Of a stretch of DNA of 64,000 nt, positions 25,799-35,424 are shown one piece after another. The first letter of the stretch is position 1. Each line of letters starts with the position of its first letter. The notes below the pieces were generated by a model, which saw only the letters and a program-made list of their open reading frames with translations, had not been told where the DNA came from and ran no database searches. Source of the DNA: UBA721 sp002705165 (GTDB taxonomy: Bacteria; Planctomycetota; Planctomycetia; Pirellulales; Pirellulaceae); the NCBI GenBank assembly GCA_045565995.1, contig JBJLEF010000001.1, positions 2,046,001 to 2,110,000 on the forward strand. Direction: 5' to 3'. Made by a program: the position numbers and the translations under genes.

Positions 25799-28525
25799 TT
25801 ACAACGTGCGCGCGACTTCTTCGATCTTGTAAGCTTCGAGAATATCGTCCTGTTTGACGTCGTTAAAGCCGGCAAGTTTAATACCACATTCCATGTTTTC
25901 ACGAACAGACTTTACGTCCTCTTTTTCCCGTCGTAATGAATCTAATCCGTAGTCACCAATGACACGTCCGTCACGAATCACACGAATGCGGCAGTTACGT
26001 TCGATGTTACCCTGGACCACACGACAACCGGCGATCGAACCAACTTTACTAATACTGAATGCCTGCTGCACCATGGCATGCCCAAGTTCGACCATCTTTT
26101 CTTCAGGTTTCAACTTCCCTTCGAGCATCATGCGGAGATCATCGGTAACTTTGTAAATTATGTCATAGCGTCGGATCTCCACCTGTTTTTCATCGGCGAG
26201 TCGACGAGCATCATTGTCCGGCGCTACGTTAAAGCCGATGACGACAGCTTCCGAAGCATCTGCCAGAACGATATCTGCGGCAGTGATACCACCGACCGAA
26301 GCCTGCAGGATTTTTATCTGCACTTCGTCATGCTGCAGTTTTCCAAGTTCTTTCTGAATCGCTTCAATCGAACCCCGGACGTCTGTTCGAATGATCAAGT
26401 TTAGCGTTGCAATCTCACTCGGCCCCAGGGTCCCTTCTTCCAGACGACGCTGGAAATCATCAAACGAGACTTTAATCGTGTTCCCTGAAAGGTTGGTAGC
26501 TCTTGAACGATCTGAACGCAATTCGGCAACTTCTCTAGCATCAGATATTTCGCCCACGATGTGGAATTTGTCTCCAGCGTCGGGAGTTATATTCAGACCG
26601 GCGACATTCACAGGTGTACTTGGGCCGGCCTCTTCAACAGCGTTGCCGGTCAAAGTATCGTAGATAGCCTTCACGCGTCCATGGGCGTGACCGCAGACCA
26701 TAACGTCCCCAACTTTCAAAGTACCGTTTTGAACAATGACTTTAGCGATAATACCACGAGCGGTTTCTTGCTCAGACTCGAGGCAAACTCCAAGGGCGTC
26801 GCGATTTGGATTGGCCTGATATTCGTGCAATTCAGCAATGCCAAGGATTGTATCACGAAGTTCGTCCATCCCAGTACCGTCAATGGCACTCGTACGAACC
26901 ACTTCGACATCTCCACCCCATTCACTGGGTGTTAGGTCATATCCAGGTAATTGCCCCAGAATGGTATTGATATGCTCGTCCGTTATTCCGGGGAGATCGA
27001 TTTTGTTGAGTGCAACGATAATTGGAACCCCCGCCGCTTTGGCGTGGCTGATTGCTTCTTCCGTTTGCGGCATCACTCCGTCGTCTGCAGCTACGACGAG
27101 AACAGCGATGTCTGTGACGTTTGCACCGCGAGCTCGCATCTCCGTAAATGCTTCGTGACCGGGAGTATCAACAAATGAGATCAAATGATTGTTGTGATTG
27201 GTTTGAAAGGCTCGAATATGTTGAGTGATTCCCCCAGCTTCTCCTGAGACAACGTCGATCCCCATCAGATAATCCAACAATGAGGTTTTACCATGGTCGA
27301 CATGGCCGAGAAAAGTGATGACCGGAGGTCGTACTGACAAATCGGCGTCTGTATCGACTTGAGATTCAATGGCGTCAATAAGTGATTCTTCGAGCGACTC
27401 GGGTTGTTTGAATTCGATTTCAACGCCGAGCTCAATAGCTAGCATTTCTGCCAGTTCTTCATCTATTTGATCATTGATGGTGAGCATCGCTCCGAGACCC
27501 ATCAATGTCATTTGGACATTACTAGCCGGTAAGCCAGCTGCTTCGGAGAATGACCGTATAGAGCAGGGTAGTTCCAATGAAACTTTGGATTTGCGGGGTG
27601 CGGCGGTGTTTTTACCGGTACGAGTCAGGGTTCGCCGACCAAAACGACGACCACCTCGCTGGTTGTTTCGTTGAAAACCTCCACGTTGTTCTCGTCGACG
27701 CTGCTGAGCTTTCCGGTCAGCACGTGCGGATGCCATGCCCGCTAAATCACCTTCCTTACGATCGTTCCCTTTTCCTTTACGTTTCTTCCCTCGTTTACCG
27801 GTTTCCTTTTCAGGGACCGCCTGAGGTTCATCCGGACTCTTTGAGAGTTTTTTTAGTGGTCCACGTTTTCCGACTTTGCTTTTAAGAGCATCGGAAAGTG
27901 ACATGGCCGGCTTGACCGTTTTCTCTTCAACTTTTTTAGGAGCGGCAGGTTTTCGAGACTTGGGTACGGAAGCAAGCTTGATAACTGGTTCCCGACGTTT
28001 CTGCTTCGGCTTGGCATCGCTACTTTCACCGCTGCCGTCAACAGATTTACGACCGATGACTTTAATTTTAGCATCAAGACTTCCCGGGCTCCTTCGGCGA
28101 GGACGCGCCAATGGTTTCGTAGGATCTGTATCAGGAACAGCATCGGATTCTGATTCTGATTCTGATTCTGGTGCTGGTTCTTCGGATCCGTCTTCAATCG
28201 GAGCTTCGACGATATCCTCGACTGCCTCTTCGGTATCATCAGCATTATTTCGAGCAGACAAAGGTCCACTTGGTTTCTTGCTGGCAACCACCTTAATTGG
28301 ACCCCGAGCCTGCCGAGATGGTTTCTTGGGAACCTCGCCCGGTACCGGCTCGGCATCTGATGATGGAGCCTTGTTGAGGTAATCCTTGAGTTGCTGAACT
28401 TCATCGTCGTCAAGACTTGCTAGCGCAGAACCTTTTCCTGTGATACCTGCTTTTTTGCAGATACCAACTAATTCTTTGCTGTCGTAATCCAGCTCTTTCG
28501 CTATTGCGTAAATTCTTACGGGCAC
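25799..28525 (-). CDS. infB: translation initiation factor IF-2
   Basis: GTPase that places fMet-tRNA on the 30S subunit. Domain order: IF2 N-terminal helix (MPVRIYAIAKELDYDSKELV), a long charged linker with Ser-Glu repeats (residues 45-300), then the G domain with GHVDHGKTSLLD near residue 405, DTPGHEAF and NKIDLPG, and domains II-IV. I start at the GTG at 28523-28525, because GGAGG lies 5-6 bases before it; a TTG four codons upstream lies in front of that site. The protein is 908 residues. It is between nusA and rbfA. Confidence 0.97.
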   Translation of the reverse strand: MPVRIYAIAKELDYDSKELVGICKKAGITGKGSALASLDDDEVQQLKDYLNKAPSSDAEPVPGEVPKKPSRQARGPIKVVASKKPSGPLSARNNADDTEEAVEDIVEAPIEDGSEEPAPESESESESDAVPDTDPTKPLARPRRRSPGSLDAKIKVIGRKSVDGSGESSDAKPKQKRREPVIKLASVPKSRKPAAPKKVEEKTVKPAMSLSDALKSKVGKRGPLKKLSKSPDEPQAVPEKETGKRGKKRKGKGNDRKEGDLAGMASARADRKAQQRRREQRGGFQRNNQRGGRRFGRRTLTRTGKNTAAPRKSKVSLELPCSIRSFSEAAGLPASNVQMTLMGLGAMLTINDQIDEELAEMLAIELGVEIEFKQPESLEESLIDAIESQVDTDADLSVRPPVITFLGHVDHGKTSLLDYLMGIDVVSGEAGGITQHIRAFQTNHNNHLISFVDTPGHEAFTEMRARGANVTDIAVLVVAADDGVMPQTEEAISHAKAAGVPIIVALNKIDLPGITDEHINTILGQLPGYDLTPSEWGGDVEVVRTSAIDGTGMDELRDTILGIAELHEYQANPNRDALGVCLESEQETARGIIAKVIVQNGTLKVGDVMVCGHAHGRVKAIYDTLTGNAVEEAGPSTPVNVAGLNITPDAGDKFHIVGEISDAREVAELRSDRSRATNLSGNTIKVSFDDFQRRLEEGTLGPSEIATLNLIIRTDVRGSIEAIQKELGKLQHDEVQIKILQASVGGITAADIVLADASEAVVIGFNVAPDNDARRLADEKQVEIRRYDIIYKVTDDLRMMLEGKLKPEEKMVELGHAMVQQAFSISKVGSIAGCRVVQGNIERNCRIRVIRDGRVIGDYGLDSLRREKEDVKSVRENMECGIKLAGFNDVKQDDILEAYKIEEVARTL

Positions 28526-28610
28526 GGCGCCCTCCAAAAGGTTACCTGTGGTGTTCAGGCTGTTCTTGATTAAAAGTTCAGCCTTTGATTATTGTTCTTC
28601 AGAACCCGCT

Positions 28611-30050
28611 TCACTGGCTTCGTCTGATTTTTGGGCTTCTTCTTCTGCAGGAGCTTCTTCTTCTGCGGGAGCTTCTTCTTCTGCGGGAGCTTCTTCTTCT
28701 GCGGGAGCTTCTTCTTCTGCGGGAGCTTCTTCTTCTGCGGGAGCTTCTTCTTCTGCGGGAGCTTCTTCTTCTGCGAGGAGCTTCTTCTTCTGCGGGAGCT
28801 TCTGCCTCAGCAACTGCGGCGGCCGCTGCCTGTTGTGCCTGGGCTTCCGCTTCGGCGGTTGCAATGGACTTTTGGCGTTTTCGTTCTTCCACAGCTGCTA
28901 CTTCCGCTTCTTCAGCACGAGTCTCGGCTTGTTCCACGATGTGGTCGACTTGTTCCATTGATAGTCCCCCCATTTCAGCCAGAGCATCTGGTTCAATCAC
29001 TGACAGGTCATCATAGGACAGGTAACCCTGTTCTACCAACGCCGCAGCTAGATCGTCATCAACACCATCAAGGGCTGAGTAGCCAGCCACAGCTCGATCG
29101 ATTTGCGTATCCAACTCTCCAGCGGTCATGATTTCGATATCCCAGCCAGAGAGCTTCGAAGCTAAACGGACATTTTGTCCCCGGCGACCAATTGCAAGTG
29201 ACAGTTGATCTTCTCGAACCAGAACGATGGCGCGGCCGATCATATCGCAGAGCAATACTTGATCAACTTCGGCTGGTTGTAAAGCATTCGGGATCATGAT
29301 TTCCGGATCGTCATCCCAGCGAACGATATCGATTCGTTCACCGTTTAATTCATCGACAATACTCCGAATTCGGTTGCCACGTACTCCGACACAAGCACCG
29401 ACGCAGTCGACACGACTGTCGGTACTACTTACGGCAACTTTACTTCGGTACCCAGGTTCACGAGAAAGTGCGTTGATTGAAATTACACCTTCAGAGATTT
29501 CCGGAATTTCCTGTTCGAACAGACGTTGTACGAAACGTGGGCGAGTTCGGCTTAGAACGACCTTAACGCGAGTGCCCTGAGGGCGGACTTCGCATACCAT
29601 TGCCCGGATGCGTTCACCACTGTGATGAGATTCACCTGAAATCTGCTCACTCCGCGGGAGGATCGCTTCGACACTGCTCAACTGAACAGTGATCAATGAG
29701 TTTTCCACGCGTTGGACGGAACCGTTAACAATCTGGTCTTCTAGTTGGAGGAATTCTTCGACAAGTGAATCCCGTTCGGCCTCCCGAATTTTCTGGATGA
29801 TGACCTGTTTGGCCGTCTGTGCACCGATACGGCCGATCATTTCTGCAGGGTCTAATGGTTCGCCGTCGAGCATAGCTGCAAGTGACCCGTTATCACGATC
29901 GACAGTCACTAAAACATCCGATGTGTCACCGTATTGGCGTCGAGCAGCTGAGGCAAAAGCTGATTCAATTGCTCGGAACACAACTTCAGTATCGATATTT
30001 TTATCGCGGTGAAGCGAATCAACGATACGCAGAATTTGATCTGGATCCAT
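28611..30050 (-). CDS. nusA: transcription elongation factor NusA, with an apparently frameshifted tail
   Basis: RNA polymerase-binding factor for pausing, termination and antitermination. N-terminal domain (1-110), S1 domain around 135-205 (IVNGSVQRVENSLITVQL), KH domains (ACVGVRGNRIRSIVDEL; SLAIGRRGQNVRLASKLSGW), then a helix-hairpin-helix region (YSALDGVDDDLAAALVEQGY). After residue 420 the protein enters an 18-base repeat coding for PAEEEA. One unit carries an extra A (near 28776), and the frame then reads RRRRSS units and stops at 28611. Without that base the acidic repeat would continue and end QKSDEASEAGSEEQ with a stop at 28589. The core is certain; the tail as written is doubtful. 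Confidence 0.93.
   Translation of the reverse strand: MDPDQILRIVDSLHRDKNIDTEVVFRAIESAFASAARRQYGDTSDVLVTVDRDNGSLAAMLDGEPLDPAEMIGRIGAQTAKQVIIQKIREAERDSLVEEFLQLEDQIVNGSVQRVENSLITVQLSSVEAILPRSEQISGESHHSGERIRAMVCEVRPQGTRVKVVLSRTRPRFVQRLFEQEIPEISEGVISINALSREPGYRSKVAVSSTDSRVDCVGACVGVRGNRIRSIVDELNGERIDIVRWDDDPEIMIPNALQPAEVDQVLLCDMIGRAIVLVREDQLSLAIGRRGQNVRLASKLSGWDIEIMTAGELDTQIDRAVAGYSALDGVDDDLAAALVEQGYLSYDDLSVIEPDALAEMGGLSMEQVDHIVEQAETRAEEAEVAAVEERKRQKSIATAEAEAQAQQAAAAAVAEAEAPAEEEAPRRRRSSRRRRSSRRRRSSRRRRSSRRRRSSRRRRSSRRRRSSCRRRSPKIRRSQ
28634..28798. repeat. 18-bp tandem repeat in the nusA tail
   Basis: About nine copies of GCTTCTTCTTCTGCGGGA (plus strand), nearly identical, one with GCAG for GCGG at the left end and one of 19 bases with an inserted A near 28776. 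On the nusA strand the intact frame codes AEEEAP and the shifted frame codes RRRRSS. Such arrays are prone to slippage and to sequencing or assembly error. Confidence 0.9.
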
Positions 30051-30569
30051 CGGATTTAAACCTTTTTTCGTGTGTTTGACGTCATTAAGGCGCCATAAAC
30101 GCTATGTTTTTGATTCTTCATCGACACAAATAAAAATGCCGTCGGTTAGTTTATCTCCAAGATGTACTAAGGTTTGCTGAATACAGCCTTGTCTTAGTAG
30201 ACATTGAAAATATCCCAACCGCCGGCAGTTTTTTGGCATTTAACACTTGTATATAAGTATTAAACACGTTTTACACGTGTGCCGGGCGGATATTCCGCGC
30301 TCTCAATTTAAGTGGTTGTCTTTAGGACATACACGCACCTACTGTTTTTGAGGGTTGAATCCTATTCAGAGTACCTCTGGAAACAGAAAGTGTCAACCTG
30401 TAGAAGCGCTAAGAATTGCTTACTAAGTAGACCGAAATGTGCCAAAATCAGTACAATCCGAGTACTTGGAAGATAGGAGAATCTTGAATTCCGACGGCCA
30501 CAACGTAAAAACGATGAAGAACTGACTTTTTACATCCAAAACAAACCGGAATCTTGTATGAGAGAAGAT
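30051..30569. other. 519-base gap upstream of nusA
   Basis: No gene is supported in any frame. rimP, which commonly precedes nusA, is not here. The nusA promoter must lie here. Near 30245-30258 is an A/T-rich near-palindrome (ACTTGTATATAAGT), and CACGT/ACGTG half sites at about 30266-30280 are the only structures I noticed. No tRNA-like fold was found. Confidence 0.5.
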
Positions 30570-31880
30570 TTAGCTTTTGAAGGTTTTGACAATTACCGCG
30601 CTTGCCTGACCTTGAGGCGTAACGCTTAGGTTAATAAAGCTATTGCCAGCGGGGATATCGGTGGCGTCGGTCACATAAATATTACATTCCGGGTCGGGAG
30701 TATCGTAGTTTAGGGTGCGGAAAAGGAAACCTTTTCGGAGAGCTTCAAGGCTACCAATCAACTCAACGGCTCCGCTACCAGCCCCCATATTTCCTGTGTA
30801 GCTTTTAAGTGCCACCACGGGTTTTTGGTTTCCAAAAGCAGCGTTAATTGCCCTGGCTTCGGCGCGGTCTGTTGCGATTTTAGAGATGCCATGTGCATTT
30901 ACATGGCCGATTTGGTCGGCGGTCATTCCAGCGGTATTCAAGGCCTGTTCAATGACATTGGAGATAGCCTGTTCAAACTGAGGTGTAAAATCAGTGTTGA
31001 TGACCGTGGAGGAACCAAAACCGACAATCTCACCATAAATCTTGGCTTCACGTTCCAGGGCATGTTCCAATCGCTCAAGGACAAACGATCCGGCGCCTTC
31101 ACCGATGACCATACCTTCTCGATCTCTTTCAAATGGACGTGAAGCTTTAGTGGCTTCGAGTCGGTTAGAAGCCAAGACTTCCTGACGGTTGACGTAGACA
31201 GTTCTTAGAGGATGAATTCTGGTTCCGGTGGCACCTGAAATCATCAAGTCGGCATCACCTCGCTGGATGGTGCAAATTGCTTCACCAATCGCGAGGTTGG
31301 AGGACGCCTCACGCATTGTCAGTGAATTACTTGGACCTCGCAGGTCATTGTAGATGCCAATATGACTGGCCGGCATATTAGGGAGGTATTTAAGAAGCCA
31401 CAGAGGATTCAGATTTGGCATTCCGTTTTCTGCCCAATTGTCAAACTCAAATTCACCGTCATCGTCAAGACTGGCACGCACTCCTTCTCGAAATTCCTGA
31501 GGATGACTGAGAATATAGTCACATCCATAGACAATTCCGATTCGATCCGGGTTATAAACTTCCGGATTCAACCCGGCGTCATTCAGGGCGTGTTGAGCGG
31601 AGGCGACCCCCATTTGGATTTCCCGACACATAAGGCGGCTACCTTTTTTGATAGCTCGCATCGTCGTTTTTTCCAGAGGGCCGTAATTGTCAATATTTCC
31701 CGTAAAGTCCCACGCTTCACCACCATAAGAGGCGAGCAGATGTTCGTAGGGAATCTGTTCAAGGGTTCTTACACCGGACTGCTGAGTATCCAGAGCTACT
31801 GAGAGCTGATCGATCGTGTTGCCGAACGCACTAATCTGTCCGAGACCAGTGATGACGATTCGTGTTTGATTCTCTGACAT
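30570..31880 (-). CDS. FabF-like ketosynthase homologue lacking the catalytic cysteine (chain-length-factor-like)
   Basis: Thiolase-fold ketosynthase family, 436 residues. Compared with FabF the nucleophile Cys is replaced by Glu (E191 in LTMREASSNLAIGE), the first His is kept (H330 in VNAHGISK), and the second is Asn (N364 in YTGNMGAG). A condensing reaction is therefore unlikely. Such subunits are known as KS-beta/chain-length factors, which pair with an active KS. The active FabF is the gene immediately upstream (20 bases), so a heterodimer is a natural inference. There is no membrane segment; the protein is cytoplasmic. An alternative is a decarboxylating KSQ-type primer, but that has Gln, not Glu. 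Confidence 0.85.
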   Translation of the reverse strand: MSENQTRIVITGLGQISAFGNTIDQLSVALDTQQSGVRTLEQIPYEHLLASYGGEAWDFTGNIDNYGPLEKTTMRAIKKGSRLMCREIQMGVASAQHALNDAGLNPEVYNPDRIGIVYGCDYILSHPQEFREGVRASLDDDGEFEFDNWAENGMPNLNPLWLLKYLPNMPASHIGIYNDLRGPSNSLTMREASSNLAIGEAICTIQRGDADLMISGATGTRIHPLRTVYVNRQEVLASNRLEATKASRPFERDREGMVIGEGAGSFVLERLEHALEREAKIYGEIVGFGSSTVINTDFTPQFEQAISNVIEQALNTAGMTADQIGHVNAHGISKIATDRAEARAINAAFGNQKPVVALKSYTGNMGAGSGAVELIGSLEALRKGFLFRTLNYDTPDPECNIYVTDATDIPAGNSFINLSVTPQGQASAVIVKTFKS

Positions 31881-31900
31881 GAATAGTTGTGCCGATCGCC

Positions 31901-33142
31901 TTAGGGAATAAATCGTTTAACGACGATGGATGCGTTGTGTCCCCCAAACCCAAAACTATTGCTCATGGCAATATTCAGATCGCGCTCCTGAGGAGTATTC
32001 GGAGTATAGTTGAGGTCACATTCCGGATCTTGATTGTCCAGATTAATCGTTGGCGGAATAAGTCGGTTTTGAATTGCTTTCGCCGTGATTACCAACTCAA
32101 TTCCCCCACTCGCCCCGAGTGAGTGACCAAGTGAGCTTTTGGTACTTGAGATGTTGAGTCCGTAAGCATGGTCACCGAAGACTACTTTGACTGCCTGCGT
32201 TTCGGCTTTGTCTCCCAACGGAGTACTCGTTCCGTGGGCATTCAGATACTGAACGTCTCCTGGTCCGATAGCAGCATCATCCAGTGCATTTTGCATGGCT
32301 TTGCTGGCTCCCATGCCTGCCGGATCGGGTTGGGTGATATGACCTGCATCGCAACTTGCACCGTAACCGATGACTTCACAGTAGATTCTTGCATCCCGCT
32401 CCAGAGCATGTTCCAATTCTTCATAAACCAGAATTCCCGCTCCTTCACTCAATACAAATCCATCTCGGTCGATATCAAAGGGACGTGATGCCCGAGCGGG
32501 CTCATCATTGCGACGTGATAACGCTTTCATATTTTGGAAAGCACTGATACCCATACCGGTCATGGCAGCTTCCGTACCGCCCGTGACGACAATATCGGAG
32601 ATTCCATTTTGGATCATCTGTAACGCATCGCCCATAGCGTTATTAGCCGATGCGCACGCTGTAGCTACAGCAAAGTTGGGACCCCGCAGTCCAAATCGGA
32701 TTGCGAGATTTCCTCCTGCTGCGTTCAGCATCAGCTTCGGAATGGTCATAGGAGAGACACGGTCAGGACCCTTATTAAGTAAGCGTCCGACTTGTGTTTC
32801 AATTTCGTTCAGACCACCGATCCCGGAACCAAGAACGACACCGCAACGATGCACGTTTTCGTTTTCGAAATCCAGACCAGAGTCTTCTACTGCTTGCGTG
32901 CCGGCAACCAAAGCAAACTGAGTGAATCGGTCGATTCGCTTGGCTTCTCTGTGTTCAATAATCCCAGAAGGATCCCAGTCATGAACATCTCCACCGATCT
33001 TAACTTTAAATAAATCAGTTTCAACACATTCAAGATGGTGAATGCCACTTTCGCCAGCTAGTAGTCGAGCCCATAGGTCTTCGACTTTCTGACTTAAAGA
33101 CGTTACGACCCCAAGGCCGGTAACGACAACTCGTCGTTTCAT
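31901..33142 (-). CDS. fabF: beta-ketoacyl-ACP synthase II (FabF)
   Basis: Elongating condensing enzyme of type II fatty acid synthesis. The Cys-His-His triad is complete and at the same numbers as in E. coli FabF: C163 in VATACASANNAMG, H303 in LNAHGTSTPLG and H340 in STKSSLGHSLGASG. Length 413 is exact for the family. It starts MKRRVVVTGLGVVTSL. acpP ends 20 bases upstream and the cysteine-less homologue begins 20 bases downstream. Confidence 0.97.
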   Translation of the reverse strand: MKRRVVVTGLGVVTSLSQKVEDLWARLLAGESGIHHLECVETDLFKVKIGGDVHDWDPSGIIEHREAKRIDRFTQFALVAGTQAVEDSGLDFENENVHRCGVVLGSGIGGLNEIETQVGRLLNKGPDRVSPMTIPKLMLNAAGGNLAIRFGLRGPNFAVATACASANNAMGDALQMIQNGISDIVVTGGTEAAMTGMGISAFQNMKALSRRNDEPARASRPFDIDRDGFVLSEGAGILVYEELEHALERDARIYCEVIGYGASCDAGHITQPDPAGMGASKAMQNALDDAAIGPGDVQYLNAHGTSTPLGDKAETQAVKVVFGDHAYGLNISSTKSSLGHSLGASGGIELVITAKAIQNRLIPPTINLDNQDPECDLNYTPNTPQERDLNIAMSNSFGFGGHNASIVVKRFIP

Positions 33143-33161
33143 TACTATTTACAGCCCTGGA

Positions 33162-33392
33162 TTAACCGTTTTGTTCCAGAAAATCAATTGCCTGACCAAC
33201 GGTCTGAATTTGCTCAGCCGTGGATTCAGGAATCGTTGTGTCGAACTCTTCTTCCAACTCCATGATCAACTCGACGGTGTCGAGAGAGTCAGCACCAAGG
33301 TCGTTTACAAATGAAGTGTCGCGAGTAATTTTGTCTTTATCGACACCAAGCTGCTCAGCAACTACATCAATAACTTTAGCTTCTACTGACAC
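33162..33392 (-). CDS. acpP: acyl carrier protein
   Basis: Carries growing acyl chains on phosphopantetheine. The modified serine is S36 in NDLGADSLDTVEL, the invariant DSL motif. The frame is open further upstream, but I use the GTG at 33390-33392, because GAGGAG lies 7 bases before it and MSVEAKVIDVVAEQLGVD is the usual ACP start. 76 residues, acidic, four-helix. Upstream is fabG, downstream fabF. Confidence 0.97.
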   Translation of the reverse strand: MSVEAKVIDVVAEQLGVDKDKITRDTSFVNDLGADSLDTVELIMELEEEFDTTIPESTAEQIQTVGQAIDFLEQNG

Positions 33393-33612
33393 AAGAGGTC
33401 TCCTCGTAGTTTTGTATGCGGGTGAAGTAGTTGTGGGGCATCCGACGCCTTCCACCGTTCGTACTTCACACACGCGAATTAAATGTGTATTCAGAAATAT
33501 CAGAATAGAATAATTCGCCCCTAGTGGTCAAGGTAAGAGCTGAGGTAATTCGTGTTCTAAAAATTGTCCAAAACGTGTTTTTTTTCAACAATTGGCTTTG
33601 TAACCGTCGTTG

Positions 33613-34383
33613 TTAGCCTGTCATTCCACCATCTACGGTCAGAGTTTGCCCTGTCACATAAGAAGCAGCACCACTGGCCAGGAAAGTAACACAAGCGGCA
33701 ACGTCGGCAACTTGTCCCAGTTTACGGGCTGGAATACCGGCTTTGGCCTGCTTCAGAATGTCGTCACTGAGGACGGATGTCATTTCTGTAACGATGAATC
33801 CTGGAGCAACGCAGTTTACCGTGACATTTCTACGTGAAATTTCACGACTGAAACTCCTCGTCATTCCAATTAAACCGGCTTTAGATGCCGAATAGTTGGT
33901 TTGACCGGCATTTCCCTGCAATCCGGAGACGCTCGACATGTTGATGATTCGGCCATAGCGAGCAGACATCATGTGCCTGGAAACAGCTCGCATAAACAGA
34001 AATGCGCCCCGCAGGTTGGTATCGATCACGGTATCAAATTCCTCGTCAGACATTCGGGGAAGTAATGTGTCTCGAGTGATCCCGGCATTGTTGACAAGAA
34101 TGTCGATGCTTCCCCACTCGTCTGCGATTTGATCGACGACTCTGTCAACGCTTTCACGATCCGTAACGCTACAGGCAAAGGCTGCTGCCTGGCCACCGAC
34201 GGCTTCGATTTCCGAAACCGTTGCAGCCAGCTTTTCAGCGTTTCGGGCAAGACAGGCAACTCGTGCTCCGTTCCGTGCTAATTCGAGTGCACATGCTTTT
34301 CCGATTCCCTGAGAGGCACCGGTGACGATGGCTACCTGACCCGACAGATCGACATTGATATGGTTATTTTTTTCTTCTGACAT
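33613..34383 (-). CDS. fabG: 3-oxoacyl-ACP reductase FabG
   Basis: NADPH-dependent short-chain dehydrogenase of the first reduction step. The cofactor loop TGASQGIG is at 21-28, NNAG at 98-101, the catalytic Ser at about 150-151 and Y164xxxK168 in NYSASKAG, then VNCVAPGF. Length 256 includes an N-terminal extension of about ten residues relative to E. coli FabG (244). Between fabD and acpP, all leftward. Confidence 0.96.
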   Translation of the reverse strand: MSEEKNNHINVDLSGQVAIVTGASQGIGKACALELARNGARVACLARNAEKLAATVSEIEAVGGQAAAFACSVTDRESVDRVVDQIADEWGSIDILVNNAGITRDTLLPRMSDEEFDTVIDTNLRGAFLFMRAVSRHMMSARYGRIINMSSVSGLQGNAGQTNYSASKAGLIGMTRSFSREISRRNVTVNCVAPGFIVTEMTSVLSDDILKQAKAGIPARKLGQVADVAACVTFLASGAASYVTGQTLTVDGGMTG

Positions 34384-34512
34384 ATCCTCATTTTCCTATG
34401 TAATTTCACCATGACTGTTTGCTGGTGAATTGATCGATTGGTCTTAATTCTAATCTGAGAGCCGAAGATATAACAACAGGGTCTAGGGCCTCAAATGAAT
34501 AGGTCATTCCTT

Positions 34513-35424
34513 TTAGCAGGAGATGTTTTCGCAGGGAACTTTGCGAGCAATTCTTTTGAGCAGGCCGCGTAAGACTCGCCCCGGTCCAATTTCATAGAAT
34601 TGCTCCGTATTGTCAGCCAATAGCTTGTTCATAGAATCTTCCCAAAGAACAGGGGAGACGACCTGTTGTAGTAGCAACTGGCGAATTTCTTCCGGATCAT
34701 CATGAGCTTGAGCGTCGACGTTTGAGATGACTGGAATGCGGGGAGCCTGTAACGTGACATTCTCTAAGACACCGGTTAGACGCTCGACAGCCGGTTGCAT
34801 GAGCGGAGTGTGAAAGGCACCTGCAACAGTCAGTGGCATTACCATGCGGGCTCCCGCCTCGTTAGCGGGTTCTTCCAGACGCCTACAGGCCTGTGAATGA
34901 CCTGAAACCACGATGTTGCCAGGACATAAGTAGTTTGCTAGCTGCAGTACTTCATCGTCCTGACGTACCTGATCGACCACCGCTTCCACCTTATCTTTTT
35001 CCAAACCGACGATGCTGACCATACCGCTCTGAGTTAGCTCCGCAGCTGCCTGCATCGCTAAACCACGTTCTTGTACAACGCGTAGACCATCTTCAAAAGA
35101 CATAACATCCGCAAAAACCAAGGCGGTATATTCGCCAAGGCTCAGTCCTGCCGTTGCAACACATGATTCGACTAACATGGCATTGTCTTGTTTCAAAGCT
35201 TCTAATGCAGCCAAGCTTGCTACAAAAATAGCGGGTTGGCTATGGTCCGTCATGTTCAGCCTCTCAGCTGGGCCAGAAATACACAATTCAGCAAGATCAT
35301 ATCCCAGTACTTCACTGGCTTGATCGAATAGTGCTTTGGCAGCAGGGACATTGGCGACTAAATCCTGAGCCATACCGACAGCCTGAGCTCCCTGACCTGG
35401 AAATAGAAATGCGATTTTACTCAT
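34513..35424 (-). CDS. fabD: malonyl-CoA:ACP transacylase FabD
   Basis: Loads malonyl units on ACP. It starts MSKIAFLFPGQGAQAVGM. The nucleophile is S95 in AGLSLGEYTAL (GLSLG replaces the commoner GHSLG) and the catalytic His is H205 in AGAFHTPLM. Length 303 is normal. It is followed after 129 bases by fabG. plsX and fabH, which often lie next to rpmF and fabD, are absent between rpmF and this gene. Confidence 0.96.
   Translation of the reverse strand: MSKIAFLFPGQGAQAVGMAQDLVANVPAAKALFDQASEVLGYDLAELCISGPAERLNMTDHSQPAIFVASLAALEALKQDNAMLVESCVATAGLSLGEYTALVFADVMSFEDGLRVVQERGLAMQAAAELTQSGMVSIVGLEKDKVEAVVDQVRQDDEVLQLANYLCPGNIVVSGHSQACRRLEEPANEAGARMVMPLTVAGAFHTPLMQPAVERLTGVLENVTLQAPRIPVISNVDAQAHDDPEEIRQLLLQQVVSPVLWEDSMNKLLADNTEQFYEIGPGRVLRGLLKRIARKVPCENISC

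Noticed and set aside
28548..29131. Long rightward frames of SSSAGA and LLLRE repeats opposite nusA
   Set aside because: They are antisense readings of the 18-bp repeat and change frame with it; NusA covers the region.
30245..30280. A/T-rich palindrome and CACGT half sites upstream of nusA as a regulator site
   Set aside because: Short, imperfect and with no second copy; not enough to call.
33393..33473. 27-codon N-terminal extension of AcpP
   Set aside because: GAGGAG precedes the GTG at 33392 and the ACP fold begins there; the extension reads as low-complexity spacer.
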